Source: Actinomycetota bacterium (lineage in GTDB: Bacteria > Actinomycetota > Acidimicrobiia > Acidimicrobiales > Ilumatobacteraceae). Taken from it: a stretch of 64,000 nt of DNA. Shown piece after piece: positions 50,191 through 59,151 of this stretch (position 1 is its first letter; each line of letters begins with the position of its first letter). The notes beneath the pieces were generated by a model. The model worked only from the letters and a program-made list of their open reading frames with translations, did no database searches and was not told the origin of the DNA. Location of the stretch: assembly GCA_009702755.1 (NCBI GenBank), contig WLHL01000003.1:1-64000 (forward strand), read 5' to 3'. The position numbers and the translations under genes were made by a program.

Positions 50191-52168
50191 GGGGAGCAAT
50201 CTCCTTCGTGTTGCCATCATTGTCTGATGGCTCAAAATCAATCTCTTCAGCAACGGATGGCTCGAGGACCCAACCGTATGCAGAGAACAATGTGATGGCG
50301 AAACCAATGACCATCATTGGAATGCCGTACACGACTCCTAAGCCGAGAAGACCAACGCCAATCGAGAGAAGAATTGGCCAGTACGACGGCGATGGCAAGT
50401 GGATGTGTGCATCCGCTGCATCTGCCTCTGCACGTACCAAATCTTCGCCTTCGGCAACCTTCTTCATTGTGTGTGTTGCTGTGTCTTCCTCGTACTTACG
50501 GTGGAAGAACTCATCCAAGTGATGAACAACAGGAATGCGATCGAAGTTGTGAGCCTTTGGCGGGCTGGTGGTCAACCACTCAAGGGTACGAGCGTCCCAT
50601 GGGTCAAGCGGCGCTTGCTGCTTGCTGCGAGCTGTAATCACCACGTTGATGAGGAAGAACAGAATGCCCACCGCGAGGATGAATGAACCAATCGAAGCAA
50701 TAAGGTTCCAGAATCCGAGGTTGAAGAAACCTTCACCTGCACGAGCTTCTGTCCACACGTACATACGACGTGGCTGGCCCTGAAGACCAAGAATGTGCAT
50801 GGGGCCGAATGTCATGTTCATACCAATGACCATGAACCAGAAGTTCCAAGCACCAAGTTTTTCGTTCAACATCTTGCCGAACACTTTTGGCCACCAGTAG
50901 TAGAAACCGGAGAACAGACCGAAGACCATTCCGCCGAACAACACGTAATGGAAGTGAGCAACGATGTAGTACGTATCTGTTTGCTGTGTGTCAGATGGTG
51001 CAACAGAGTGAGTAACACCTGACAAGCCACCGATGGTGAACAGCACCACGAGGCCAATCGCAAAGTTCATTGCGGTGGTGTACCAAATCTTGCCGCCCCA
51101 CATTGTGAGCAACCAGTTGAAGATTTTCACGCCGGTTGGAATCGCAATCGCCATTGTTGCGACGGAGAACACCGCCACTGATACAGGCCCGAGACCTGAG
51201 GCGAACATGTGGTGAGCCCACACGCCGAATCCGACGAGTCCGATCGAAGCCCCGGAGAACACTACGAATGGGTATCCAAAGAGAGGCTTACGAGCAAACG
51301 TTGGGAGTACTTCAGAGATGATGCCGAAGGCCGGCAGAATCAACACGTACACCTCTGGGTGTCCGAAGATCCAGAACAAGTGCTGCCACAACAGCGGGTC
51401 AGCGCCTTGGGAAACATCGAAGAACGTTGCTCCATACGATCGTTGCAGCATCAGAAGAACGAGTGCCACGGTGATCACAGGAAGTGAGAAGACCAAGAGG
51501 AACTGCACCACGAGGATCATCCACGTGAACACTGGCATCTTCATAAGGCTCATACCTGGAGCGCGCATGTTGAGAACTGTGACAATCAGGTTGATGGAGC
51601 CAAGCAAAGACGCCACACCAGCAATCTGCAAACCGATAACCCAAAAGTCGACACCATGTGATGGCGAGAAGATCGGACCGGAGTTTGGTGCATACATGAA
51701 CCAACCACCATCAGCAGCTCCGCCAAGGAACCACGAAGCGTTGAGTACAAGACCACCGATGATGAGAAGCCACAATGACAATGCGTTGATTCGTGGGAAC
51801 GCAACGTCGCGCGCACCAATCTGCAATGGCAAGAAGTAGTTCGCAAACGCACCAGCCATTGGCATGGCGAACAAGAACACCATGGTGGTGGCGTGCATGG
51901 TGAACATTTGGTTGTACTTGTCAGCACTAAGAATCTGGCCGTCTGGCATCGCAAGCTGCAAACGAATGAGCAGTGCTTCCACGCCACCAATGATGAAGAA
52001 CACCATGGCGACAACGCCGTACATGATGCCGATCTTCTTATGGTCAACGGTGAAGAGCCACTCGCGCCAGCCCTTTGTAGCAACCGGGCGCTTCACAGCA
52101 CCAAGAGTCTGTTGTGGAGTCACCACTACTGGAGTAGTGCCTGTTCCGGGTCGTTCGATGATCGCCAT
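50183..52168 (-). CDS. ctaD: Cytochrome c oxidase subunit I (catalytic)
   Basis: A 661-residue aa3/caa3-type subunit I with every ligand in place: TMHATTM (heme a His), GHPEVYV (CuB His plus cross-linked Tyr), WAHHMF (CuB His pair), VAHFHYV (heme a3 and heme a His), and K-channel PTGVKIFNW. After a DPWDARTLEW hinge there is a C-terminal extension with two extra helices (PSYWPILLSIGVGLLGLG), similar to the CtaF-like segment of the 53434 gene. It reduces O2 to water and pumps protons. Confidence 0.96.
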   Translation of the reverse strand: MAIIERPGTGTTPVVVTPQQTLGAVKRPVATKGWREWLFTVDHKKIGIMYGVVAMVFFIIGGVEALLIRLQLAMPDGQILSADKYNQMFTMHATTMVFLFAMPMAGAFANYFLPLQIGARDVAFPRINALSLWLLIIGGLVLNASWFLGGAADGGWFMYAPNSGPIFSPSHGVDFWVIGLQIAGVASLLGSINLIVTVLNMRAPGMSLMKMPVFTWMILVVQFLLVFSLPVITVALVLLMLQRSYGATFFDVSQGADPLLWQHLFWIFGHPEVYVLILPAFGIISEVLPTFARKPLFGYPFVVFSGASIGLVGFGVWAHHMFASGLGPVSVAVFSVATMAIAIPTGVKIFNWLLTMWGGKIWYTTAMNFAIGLVVLFTIGGLSGVTHSVAPSDTQQTDTYYIVAHFHYVLFGGMVFGLFSGFYYWWPKVFGKMLNEKLGAWNFWFMVIGMNMTFGPMHILGLQGQPRRMYVWTEARAGEGFFNLGFWNLIASIGSFILAVGILFFLINVVITARSKQQAPLDPWDARTLEWLTTSPPKAHNFDRIPVVHHLDEFFHRKYEEDTATHTMKKVAEGEDLVRAEADAADAHIHLPSPSYWPILLSIGVGLLGLGVVYGIPMMVIGFAITLFSAYGWVLEPSVAEEIDFEPSDNDGNTKEIAPLG

Positions 52169-52180
52169 GTCGTTCTCCGA

Positions 52181-53398
52181 TTACTTCAGCGTCAATAGGT
52201 AGGCAACGAGCTTGTCAATGTCGTCCTCGGTGAGGCCGAGATTCGGCATACCGCGGTACAAACCATTGGTTTTTTCAAGTTTTGCTGGGTCGGCATACAT
52301 CGGCTTCATTGCCGGTGCATTGCGCAACCACGCACGCAAGTTCTTCTCATTTAGGCAATCCTCAGAGACACCGGCGAGATACTTCGCGCCAAATTCTTCT
52401 GACTTTGCATCCCACACATCTGCACGGCACTTCTGATTCACCAGGTCGAACATGGCGCCAGCAAATGTGTTGCGAGTCATGAGTGTCGTCAAGTTCGGTG
52501 CAGCACCGGAATAAACGTTCTCGTCAGGAGCAGAGATGATTGCTTTGCCATTGGCATCTTTAATGCCGTTGACTTGGTGACAGCGTGAGCACTGGTTAAT
52601 GAAGGTTGTTTCGCCTTCCTTTGCCAATGTTCCTTCTGCAGGGGGCGTATACGCCTTCTGCTGGTTAGCCACCCACTTTGCGAAGTCTTCCTTCGACAAT
52701 GCAATGGCTTCCATGCGCATGTTTGCGTGGGAGAGACCACAGAACTCGGTGCACTGGCCGGCATAAATGCCTGGCTGATCAGCTTGCATACGAAGCAAGT
52801 GAATACGACCAGGAACTGCGTCCTTCTTACCGTTCAGTGCTGGAATCCAGAATGAGTGAATAACGTCGCGGCTTGTCTCGCGCAACAAAACATTGGTGTC
52901 TTCAGGAATGACCAACTGACCCGACGTGATAATCGGCTGCGTAATGCCCTGATCTGCTTGAGCGGGATAGTCATATTCCCACCACCACTGCTGACCAGTG
53001 ACATTGATAATCATTTCGGTGTCTTGCGTTTCTGCAAGATCCATGATTGTGCGGAAAGTGAAAACACCGACAACGGTCAAGATCAAAGCAGGAACAATCG
53101 TGAGAACGATTTCGACGATGGGCTTGCCGTGCGACTGAGCAGGAATCGCCTGACCCTTGTCGCGGAACTTCACGAAGATGTACCCAGCGAGTGCCGAGAC
53201 AAGAACACCGACGATGCCGGCGATGGGGAACACCAGTTTGTCGAGTGAGTAAATCATCTGGGCGTTATCGCCCTTTGGCTTCCAGGTGTCTTGCGGTGCG
53301 TTCTGAGCACAACCTGCCAACACGACAGCGCCAGCGACGCCTGCGACGGTGGTCGAAATTCGACGTGTCAAACTTTTCACGGGGCTCACGGTATCCAT
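52181..53398 (-). CDS. ctaC: Cytochrome c oxidase subunit II with fused cytochrome c domain
   Basis: A lipoprotein of about 405 residues: lipobox VVLAGC, two membrane helices, a cupredoxin domain with the CuA site (VIHSFW, CTEFCGLSHANM) and a C-terminal class I cytochrome c domain (NQCSRCHQVNG, CxxCH). It accepts electrons directly into its own heme c, as in caa3 oxidases. ATG 53398 has GGAG 6 nt upstream; a coupled GTG at 53437, overlapping the preceding gene, is the alternative. Confidence 0.94.
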   Translation of the reverse strand: MDTVSPVKSLTRRISTTVAGVAGAVVLAGCAQNAPQDTWKPKGDNAQMIYSLDKLVFPIAGIVGVLVSALAGYIFVKFRDKGQAIPAQSHGKPIVEIVLTIVPALILTVVGVFTFRTIMDLAETQDTEMIINVTGQQWWWEYDYPAQADQGITQPIITSGQLVIPEDTNVLLRETSRDVIHSFWIPALNGKKDAVPGRIHLLRMQADQPGIYAGQCTEFCGLSHANMRMEAIALSKEDFAKWVANQQKAYTPPAEGTLAKEGETTFINQCSRCHQVNGIKDANGKAIISAPDENVYSGAAPNLTTLMTRNTFAGAMFDLVNQKCRADVWDAKSEEFGAKYLAGVSEDCLNEKNLRAWLRNAPAMKPMYADPAKLEKTNGLYRGMPNLGLTEDDIDKLVAYLLTLK

Positions 53399-53433
53399 TG
53401 CCTTCTCCGTTGTCTTGGGCTTATTGGTGTGGC

Positions 53434-54558
53434 TCACGGCACCACCACCTTGATCTCGCCTGTCGCACCTGGCACCGTCAACGTGTACGGAGCCTCAGGG
53501 TTCGAAGGCTTGGGAATAGTGACAGTCAAAGCTTGCTCTTCGTTCTTGCCGGTCAGCTGAGTACAGGTTCCGACCTTTTCCATCACGTCAGTGGTTCCCA
53601 CCTTGGCTTCACCCAAGTTGGCAACCAAGCGATATTCCTCTGAATCAAGATTGCGGAACAAAATCGTTGTGGAGTTCGAGCGTGGAATTGTGATGGCCTG
53701 AACGTCACGCTTCAGTCCGACTTCTTGAGCACGAATCTTGCCGTCTTCAACGAAAATTGTTGCAACGACTCCGGAACGCAACGACACGGAGCCATTGGCT
53801 TCGTGGTCGTAATGCTCGCCGGCTTCTTTGCCGCACTCACGATGGGAAATTGAGTACGGATCTTCCTTCGCATACTTCACAAGTTCTTTGCGCTCACCGT
53901 TCAGCGCGCTCGCGATGCCGGCAACAGCAAGGACGAGAACGCCCACAACCGAGATGATTGCTGTGGACTTGCCACGTAATGCTGGCTTTGCTGCGAGAAG
54001 AATTCCCGTAACGAAAATCAGCGCAGACACAATAATGAAGATGATTGATGCTTCGTCCTTAGAGACAGTGAGCATGATGCGTGAGAACAAGAACGCAACA
54101 ACACCGAGCACCACAGCAGCAATGCCTGGGTAATCAAGTGCGCCAATTGCGCGATGACGAACAAATGAGTTGAACTCGGTATCAGCAGATGCCTTTTCAG
54201 CCCAGTCGTCAATGACCCATTCCACGGCGCCACCGACAAGGACAGCAAGACCGAGAACAAAAACAATCTCGTTTGTTGCAATTCCCAAAAGTGTCAACGC
54301 ACCACCAAGTGCAAAAACGATTGGCCAAAAAGAAGGAGCCGTTGTTTCCGTGTTTGCCTCTACTGCTTCAGCAACAGAGTCTGTGTCGCCGTCAGAAGTG
54401 AAGATCGAGAAACCAGCGATGAGTGCAGCGCTAATAAACAAACCAAATAACGCATATGCACCAAGGTCTGAAGGATTAACGAGGAAGCAGTACAAGACTG
54501 CGGACACAAGACCAAGGCCTGTGAGGCCGAGGAAATATTTTGAGCCTGGAGTAATCAT
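53434..54558 (-). CDS. Oxidase-cluster membrane protein with CtaF-like segment and cupredoxin-like tail
   Basis: A 374-residue protein I cannot match to a named family. About seven helices fill residues 1-210. Residues 75-122 (PSFWPIVFALGGALTLLGI to VEWVIDDW) resemble both actinobacterial CtaF and the C-terminal extension of CtaD in this operon. From about 250 an exterior beta-rich domain ends DSEEYRLVANLG and PYTLTVPGATGEIKVVVP, like a cupredoxin, but the His-Cys-His-Met copper ligands are absent. It lies between the second subunit III gene and ctaC, so an accessory oxidase subunit is likely. Confidence 0.65.
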   Translation of the reverse strand: MITPGSKYFLGLTGLGLVSAVLYCFLVNPSDLGAYALFGLFISAALIAGFSIFTSDGDTDSVAEAVEANTETTAPSFWPIVFALGGALTLLGIATNEIVFVLGLAVLVGGAVEWVIDDWAEKASADTEFNSFVRHRAIGALDYPGIAAVVLGVVAFLFSRIMLTVSKDEASIIFIIVSALIFVTGILLAAKPALRGKSTAIISVVGVLVLAVAGIASALNGERKELVKYAKEDPYSISHRECGKEAGEHYDHEANGSVSLRSGVVATIFVEDGKIRAQEVGLKRDVQAITIPRSNSTTILFRNLDSEEYRLVANLGEAKVGTTDVMEKVGTCTQLTGKNEEQALTVTIPKPSNPEAPYTLTVPGATGEIKVVVP

Positions 54559-54564
54559 CTCGAC

Positions 54565-55170
54565 CTACTTCTGCACGTACACGAAGAACCACACTGCGGT
54601 GAATGCCGCAGTGAGGAAGTACCAATACAACGCATTTGCTGAAATGACCTGCAGGTCATCATCGCGTCCGCCGACGGAACGGAAGAAAGCAACTGCAGTG
54701 AACGCCATGCCGCTCACAATCAACGCCAACATGGTGCCGGTGATTGCGTAGAACATGGCACCAAATGCGCCTTCTGCCACAACAACTTCCATCTGGGCGT
54801 AGATGGCAACTTGGGCATTCACAATTGCGATACCAATGCCAAACAAAATCACAAGCGCAAGAGAGCGGTGCTGACCATCGCGGCGCTTTGCGGCATACAC
54901 AGCCCACTGAGCCATCAATGCTGCAAATGGGAATGTTGCAAACATTGTGTTAGCAGCTACTTCAGGAACGATGATGTCCTTCGACATCCAGTCCTTGATG
55001 ATCTTCAAACCATCAGCAGATTCACGAGTCGGTGCACCCGCGCGGAACTTCATCCACATTGCGAGCATGCCGGCGATCAACATTCCTGCTGCAGCAGCGA
55101 CTAACGCTGTGCCGACAAGAACCTGACGACGTGATGTCTGTGAGGGTGCGGAAGGCAATGCCAATGTCAT
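54565..55170 (-). CDS. Second heme-copper oxidase subunit III-like protein
   Basis: A 201-residue five-helix protein of subunit III layout: MLIAGMLAMWMKFRA, IVPEVAANTMFATFPFAALMAQWAVYA, VILFGIGIAIVNAQVAIYAQM, AEGAFGAMFYAITGTMLALIVSGMAFTAVAF and ISANALYWYFLTAAFTAVWFFVY. It is clearly diverged from CtaE at 49.6 kb; the GFHGIHV motif of CtaE reads AITGTML here. AGGAGG lies 7 nt before ATG 55170, which overlaps the subunit I-like stop (ATGA), implying stoichiometric coupling. Confidence 0.75.
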   Translation of the reverse strand: MTLALPSAPSQTSRRQVLVGTALVAAAAGMLIAGMLAMWMKFRAGAPTRESADGLKIIKDWMSKDIIVPEVAANTMFATFPFAALMAQWAVYAAKRRDGQHRSLALVILFGIGIAIVNAQVAIYAQMEVVVAEGAFGAMFYAITGTMLALIVSGMAFTAVAFFRSVGGRDDDLQVISANALYWYFLTAAFTAVWFFVYVQK

Positions 55171-56777
55171 GCCGGTACCTCCTGAGAAGGCTTCGCGTCG
55201 AGAAGTGGTTCGCTTGAAGAAACCGTTGCGAGTGAAGCGAAGTTGTTTGCTGGTGCTGGTGAAGGAATCGACCACTCAAGTGTGTGTGCATCCCATGGGT
55301 CGTCTTTTGCTCCGGCACCTGCGCGCACTGCTGCGACAAGAAGACCAACGTACGCGAGGACGACAAGTGCAATCAGTGCAGAGCCTGCTGCGGCAAGAAC
55401 GTTCCACAGTGCAACGGGACCGTCGTAATCAAAACCAGTGACAATGTTTGCTGGCTGATCAGCAAAGCCGGCGATGTACAGCGGAAGCGATGAAAGAACA
55501 GTTCCGATCAAGCCAAGACCAGCAAGGCCAAGAACTTTTTTGTCGTCAAGAACAACGCCCCACAACTTTGGTGCCCAGTGCGTCAATGCACCAAGTGCAA
55601 CCAACACGCCGCCGTATGCGAGATACAGCGTGACGCCTTCAGCGAATGACGTTCCCTGCAAATCTGCGTCCTTGATGTTCGCGAGGAATGAACCAGTAGC
55701 GCCAGCAAGAATCATGAGCACTCCAAGAATGGAGAACGCAAAAGCTGCATTCACTGTTGGCTTGCCTTCCTTGAAGGAAAGCATTGCGACTGCAAGAGCA
55801 ACGAGCATTCCGAGAAGCGGCAGACCGTTTGTCAGAAGGAACAGCACAGTGCTGGACAACTTGTCGCCGTTTGTGCCGGAGAGATCAAGAACATGATTGG
55901 TCTGTGTGACCGCGCCGATGGTTGCAGTGGAAATCAATGCAATGCCGCCGAGCAAGACGGGGCGCAATGGCTGGCGAACACGTGCTGCCACAGGAGCAAC
56001 TTCCGCAAGAACTCCGAGCGCCATGATGACGAACACGAAGGTGTGTGGGGCTGAGTAGATCCAACCAAGCCATGTCTCCATGCCCTTGCCGCCACCGAAT
56101 GCGTTCTGTGCGTAGGTGTGGTCTACATAGAGATAGATGATGTTGCTCATTGCGACCGGCACAGTGAGCAATGTTGCGATTGATGCGATGAGGGCAGACC
56201 ACGAGAACGCAGGAATCATGTCGAGTGACATGCCTAGAGCGCGTGATGTGAGAATTGTGGTTGCAACAGAAATGCTTGCTGACAAAAGGCCCACAAGAAG
56301 AAGTCCAACACCCATCAGGAAGAGGTCGCCCATGTCGGCGTTACCACCATTAGGGCCGCCGTTAGCAATGAGTGAAATTAGGACGAGACCGGATCCGAAG
56401 AACCATGCCCAGAATCCGTATTGCGCCAAGCGCGGGAACGCGATTGCTTTTGAACCGACCTGCATGGGAACCACTGCAATTGCAATGCCAATAAAGAGAG
56501 GTGCCAGTAATCCGAGAACAAGGACGTGACGGAACAACCATGAAAGCTGAAGCGCAGCATCTCCATCAAAGATCTGCATGCTGGATGGGCTCATTCTCTC
56601 CAAGCCAAAGATGATGCCGATGACGGCAACCTCTATTGCGTGAACAAGAGACCAACCGATGAACAGTCTTCCGATCTTTTTATGATCGCTACTGGTCATC
56701 CATTGGCCAACTGAGGCGACAACGGACGAGCCAGAGCTCTTGGTCGATGCGCCGACATGAGTGTCGTTGGTGGTCAT
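55167..56777 (-). CDS. Ligand-less subunit I homologue (pseudo-CtaD)
   Basis: A 536-residue, 12- to 14-helix homologue of CtaD. Shared marks are SSDHKKIGRLFIG at the start, AFPRLAQYGFW, a W-x-PK block (THWAPKLWG) and DPWDAHTLEW at the end. The redox ligands are gone: GHPEVYV is SAPHTFV, HH reads NH, VAHFHYVLFGG is AEGVTLYLAYGG, and the helix II His is shifted two places (LFRHVLV). It cannot bind heme a, heme a3 or CuB normally. The frame is intact, so it is not a plain pseudogene. I infer a structural or assembly role. ATG 56777 is preceded by AGGAG. Confidence 0.8.
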   Translation of the reverse strand: MTTNDTHVGASTKSSGSSVVASVGQWMTSSDHKKIGRLFIGWSLVHAIEVAVIGIIFGLERMSPSSMQIFDGDAALQLSWLFRHVLVLGLLAPLFIGIAIAVVPMQVGSKAIAFPRLAQYGFWAWFFGSGLVLISLIANGGPNGGNADMGDLFLMGVGLLLVGLLSASISVATTILTSRALGMSLDMIPAFSWSALIASIATLLTVPVAMSNIIYLYVDHTYAQNAFGGGKGMETWLGWIYSAPHTFVFVIMALGVLAEVAPVAARVRQPLRPVLLGGIALISTATIGAVTQTNHVLDLSGTNGDKLSSTVLFLLTNGLPLLGMLVALAVAMLSFKEGKPTVNAAFAFSILGVLMILAGATGSFLANIKDADLQGTSFAEGVTLYLAYGGVLVALGALTHWAPKLWGVVLDDKKVLGLAGLGLIGTVLSSLPLYIAGFADQPANIVTGFDYDGPVALWNVLAAAGSALIALVVLAYVGLLVAAVRAGAGAKDDPWDAHTLEWSIPSPAPANNFASLATVSSSEPLLDAKPSQEVPA

Positions 56778-56860
56778 TTTCGGATGGTCTCCTGGTGACA
56801 CCCCATGGCCCTTGCGAACTTCCGGGGTGATTTCGCCTAGATGTAACGCTCTAACACTAA

Positions 56861-56880
56861 CCACCGCCCCCACTCGGTGG
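56861..56880 (-). promoter_or_regulatory. Hairpin between ctaB and the pseudo-subunit I gene
   Basis: CCACCG-AGTGGGGG-CGGTGG (minus strand) is a 6-bp stem within the 145-bp gap 56778-56922. No T-tract follows. It may trim or attenuate transcription between ctaB and the structural oxidase genes, or mark a separate leader. Confidence 0.35.
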
Positions 56881-56922
56881 GTAAATCCTTGGAAGGCTTT
56901 TAGTTAGTGCAATTGCGCATCA

Positions 56923-57861
56923 TTAACGAACAAAGACATCGACGGTCAGGGCGACGAAGAGGACCGTGATGTACGAAATCGAGAACGAAAACAGCTTCAT
57001 CGATGCCGCTGGACTATCGGATCGACCTAGTGCGATTGTGCCCCACAAGAAGCCCAGGCCAAGCACTGCGGCCGAGATGCCGTAAACCCAGCCCATGTCT
57101 CCCACCGGGATAATCACCAAGCTGGAAATAGTTAGTGCGATTGTGTACAGAACCATGGATCGGATGACCTTCTCATGGCTTTCCACCACGGGAAGCATGG
57201 GAACTCCGGCCGCCGTGTAGTCCTCGCGGTGCTTAATGGCCAATGCCCAGAAGTGTGGAGGGGTCCACAAGAAGATGAGCAAGAACAGAAGCCAAGGGGT
57301 CCAGGACAACGAATTGGTGACCGCAGCCCAGCCGACCAATACGGGAACAGCCCCAGCGGCGCCGCCGATAACGATGTTCTGCTTACTCGTGCGCTTCAGC
57401 CACAAGGAATAGACGAACACGTAGAAGAACGTGGCCGACAATGCCAAACATGCCGACAAGAAGTTGGCACCAGCCCACAAGACCGCAAAAGCGAGAATTT
57501 CAAGCGAAATAGCAAAAACAAGGGCGTTTCTTGGGGCGATCAGGCCAGTCACCAAAGGACGAGTCTTCGTGCGCTCCATCAAGGCATCAATGTCCCTATC
57601 GATGTACATGTTGATTGCATTCGCGCCGCCGGCAGCCAACGAGCCGCCAATCAACGTAATCAGAATGAGACTGAATGCGGGCCAACCGCCTTCTGCCACC
57701 ACCATCGTTGGAACCGTGGTGATAAGCAACAACTCAATGATTCGGGGCTTTGTGAGAGCAATGTAGCCACCAACAACGGATCGAGGAGCACGACCAGAAT
57801 TGTGTCCGCGGCTAGTCAGGCGCGAGGGGACGACGGGACGAACATTGAGGGGCACAGTCAT
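56923..57861 (-). CDS. ctaB: Protoheme IX farnesyltransferase (heme O synthase)
   Basis: A 312-residue UbiA-family enzyme: YIALTKPRIIELLLITTVPTM, NAINMYIDRDIDALMERTKTRPL (first Asp-rich motif), AAGAVPVLVGWAAV and WTPPHFWALAIKHREDYTAAGVPMLPVV (second motif). It makes heme O from heme B, a precursor of the heme A needed by CtaD. Heme A synthase (ctaA) is not in the window. First gene of the oxidase cluster. Confidence 0.95.
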   Translation of the reverse strand: MTVPLNVRPVVPSRLTSRGHNSGRAPRSVVGGYIALTKPRIIELLLITTVPTMVVAEGGWPAFSLILITLIGGSLAAGGANAINMYIDRDIDALMERTKTRPLVTGLIAPRNALVFAISLEILAFAVLWAGANFLSACLALSATFFYVFVYSLWLKRTSKQNIVIGGAAGAVPVLVGWAAVTNSLSWTPWLLFLLIFLWTPPHFWALAIKHREDYTAAGVPMLPVVESHEKVIRSMVLYTIALTISSLVIIPVGDMGWVYGISAAVLGLGFLWGTIALGRSDSPAASMKLFSFSISYITVLFVALTVDVFVR

Positions 57862-57912
57862 TCATCGTATGGCTGGTAAGCAAAGACGACCAATCGGCAG
57901 CACAATGTTTCA

Positions 57913-58254
57913 GTGCCATTCACCACAGACCCCGTCATCAGACCATGGGATACCCATGCTTCTGACACCCAGGTGGCTGAACCCGATGTTCACGAGACGA
58001 CAGAAACTGATCTTCCGTGGATTGTTCTGGTCTGGAATGACCCCATCAACCTGATGTCGTACGTCTCTTTCGTTTTCCAGAAACTTTTCGGTTATTCAAA
58101 GGAAAAGGCTGACCTGTTGATGCTGGATGTTCATGAGAAAGGCCGCGCGGTCGTCTCTAGTGGCACACGCGAGCACGCTGAAATTGATGTCTTTCGTCTG
58201 CATGAGCACGGTTTGTGGGCAACCATGCAGAAGGACTCACAGAAGGATTCATGA
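57913..58254 (+). CDS. clpS: ATP-dependent Clp protease adaptor ClpS
   Basis: A 113-residue adaptor with a variable N-terminus and the ClpS core: [56 protein letters not shown], including Asn-Asp-Pro and the His of the N-degron pocket (VHEKG). It delivers N-end-rule substrates to ClpAP/ClpCP. GTG start; overlaps the DUF2017 gene by ATGA. Confidence 0.94.
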   Translation: MPFTTDPVIRPWDTHASDTQVAEPDVHETTETDLPWIVLVWNDPINLMSYVSFVFQKLFGYSKEKADLLMLDVHEKGRAVVSSGTREHAEIDVFRLHEHGLWATMQKDSQKDS

Positions 58255-58736
58255 GAAAGCGCAAGAAAACCGGGCCTGTTGAGGCACTAGGCGATGGTGT
58301 CTTTCGCATCAACCTGACCGACTCCGAACGCGAAACGATGCTCGCTTTTGTGGATCAGTTGGAAGAAGTTCTGACCGCCGAGCACACAGACCCTCGCCTG
58401 CGCCGTCTCTTTCCCACCGCATATCACGAGAACCCCGACCTTGATGCTGAATATCAGGGCTACATGCGCGACGAACTCAGCGCATCGCGAGCCTCATCGA
58501 TCGCGACCGTGCGAGAGGTCCTCGGTACTCAGGAGCCCATTTCTGAGGCCCAGCTGTATGCGTTCATGATGGTGCTCAACAGCCTGAGATTGGTGCTGGG
58601 CACGCTCTTGGGAGTTTCTGAGGACGAAGACACTGACGATATTGAAGACGACGACCCCACTTTTGGTCAGGCTCAGCTGTATGGATATTTGGGCTGGTTA
58701 CTGGAATGGACAGTTGACACGTTGTCTAACGGCTGA
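58251..58736 (+). CDS. DUF2017 family protein
   Basis: A 161-residue acidic, helical protein: [70 protein letters not shown] and an Asp/Glu-rich loop, ending [14 protein letters not shown]. This actinobacterial family almost always follows clpS and is of unknown function; coupling by ATGA suggests a role in ClpS-dependent proteolysis. Confidence 0.85.
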   Translation: MRKRKKTGPVEALGDGVFRINLTDSERETMLAFVDQLEEVLTAEHTDPRLRRLFPTAYHENPDLDAEYQGYMRDELSASRASSIATVREVLGTQEPISEAQLYAFMMVLNSLRLVLGTLLGVSEDEDTDDIEDDDPTFGQAQLYGYLGWLLEWTVDTLSNG

Positions 58737-58812
58737 AAGTCCCTAGATTCAAGGGGCGCATTAGCGCACTCCTGCCGATAGTGTTTTATTGCTCTCAACC
58801 GGAGTCGTTCTA

Positions 58813-58885
58813 GCCCCCATCGTCTAGTGGCCTAGGACACCACCCTTTCAAGGTGGCGGCACGGGTTCGAATCCCGTTGGGGGTG
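58813..58885 (+). tRNA. tRNA-Glu(TTC)
   Basis: GCCCCCA acceptor pairs with TGGGGGT. The anticodon loop CTTTCAA gives TTC, and T-arm GGTTCGAATCC is intact. The 3' CCA is not encoded. Confidence 0.96.
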
Positions 58886-58910
58886 CAAAGTGACCAAGTG
58901 GTTTCCACTA

Positions 58911-58987
58911 GGTCCCGTGGTGAAGTTGGAGTTCACGCCGGCCTGTCAAGCCGGAGGTCGCGGGTTCGAGTCCCGTCGGGACCGCCA
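58911..58987 (+). tRNA. tRNA-Asp(GTC)
   Basis: GGTCCCG pairs with CGGGACC; anticodon loop CTGTCAA gives GTC; T-arm GGTTCGAGTCC; CCA encoded. It lies 25 nt after tRNA-Glu. Confidence 0.96.
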
Positions 58988-59044
58988 TCAATGGCGGATC
59001 GTCATTGTCTTGTTGATCAGCCGGAGCAATCCGGCGGTCTGCAC

Positions 59045-59120
59045 GGTCGAGTAGCTCAGTTGGCAGAGCACACGCCTGAAAAGCGTGGGGTCACCGGATC
59101 GACGCCGGTCTCGACCACCA
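59045..59120 (+). tRNA. tRNA-Phe(GAA)
   Basis: GGTCGAG pairs with CTCGACC; anticodon loop CTGAAAA gives GAA; D-arm AGCTCAGTTGGCAGAGC; CCA encoded. Last of the three-tRNA cluster. Confidence 0.96.
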
Positions 59121-59123
59121 TCT

Positions 59124-59151
59124 ACGACGACCTTCGGGTCGTCGTTTTTGT
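59124..59151 (+). terminator. Intrinsic terminator of the tRNA cluster
   Basis: ACGACGACC-TTCG-GGTCGTCGT is a perfect 9-bp stem with a UUCG tetraloop, followed by TTTTGTTT. It closes the Glu-Asp-Phe tRNA transcript just before the convergent tesB stop. Confidence 0.9.
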
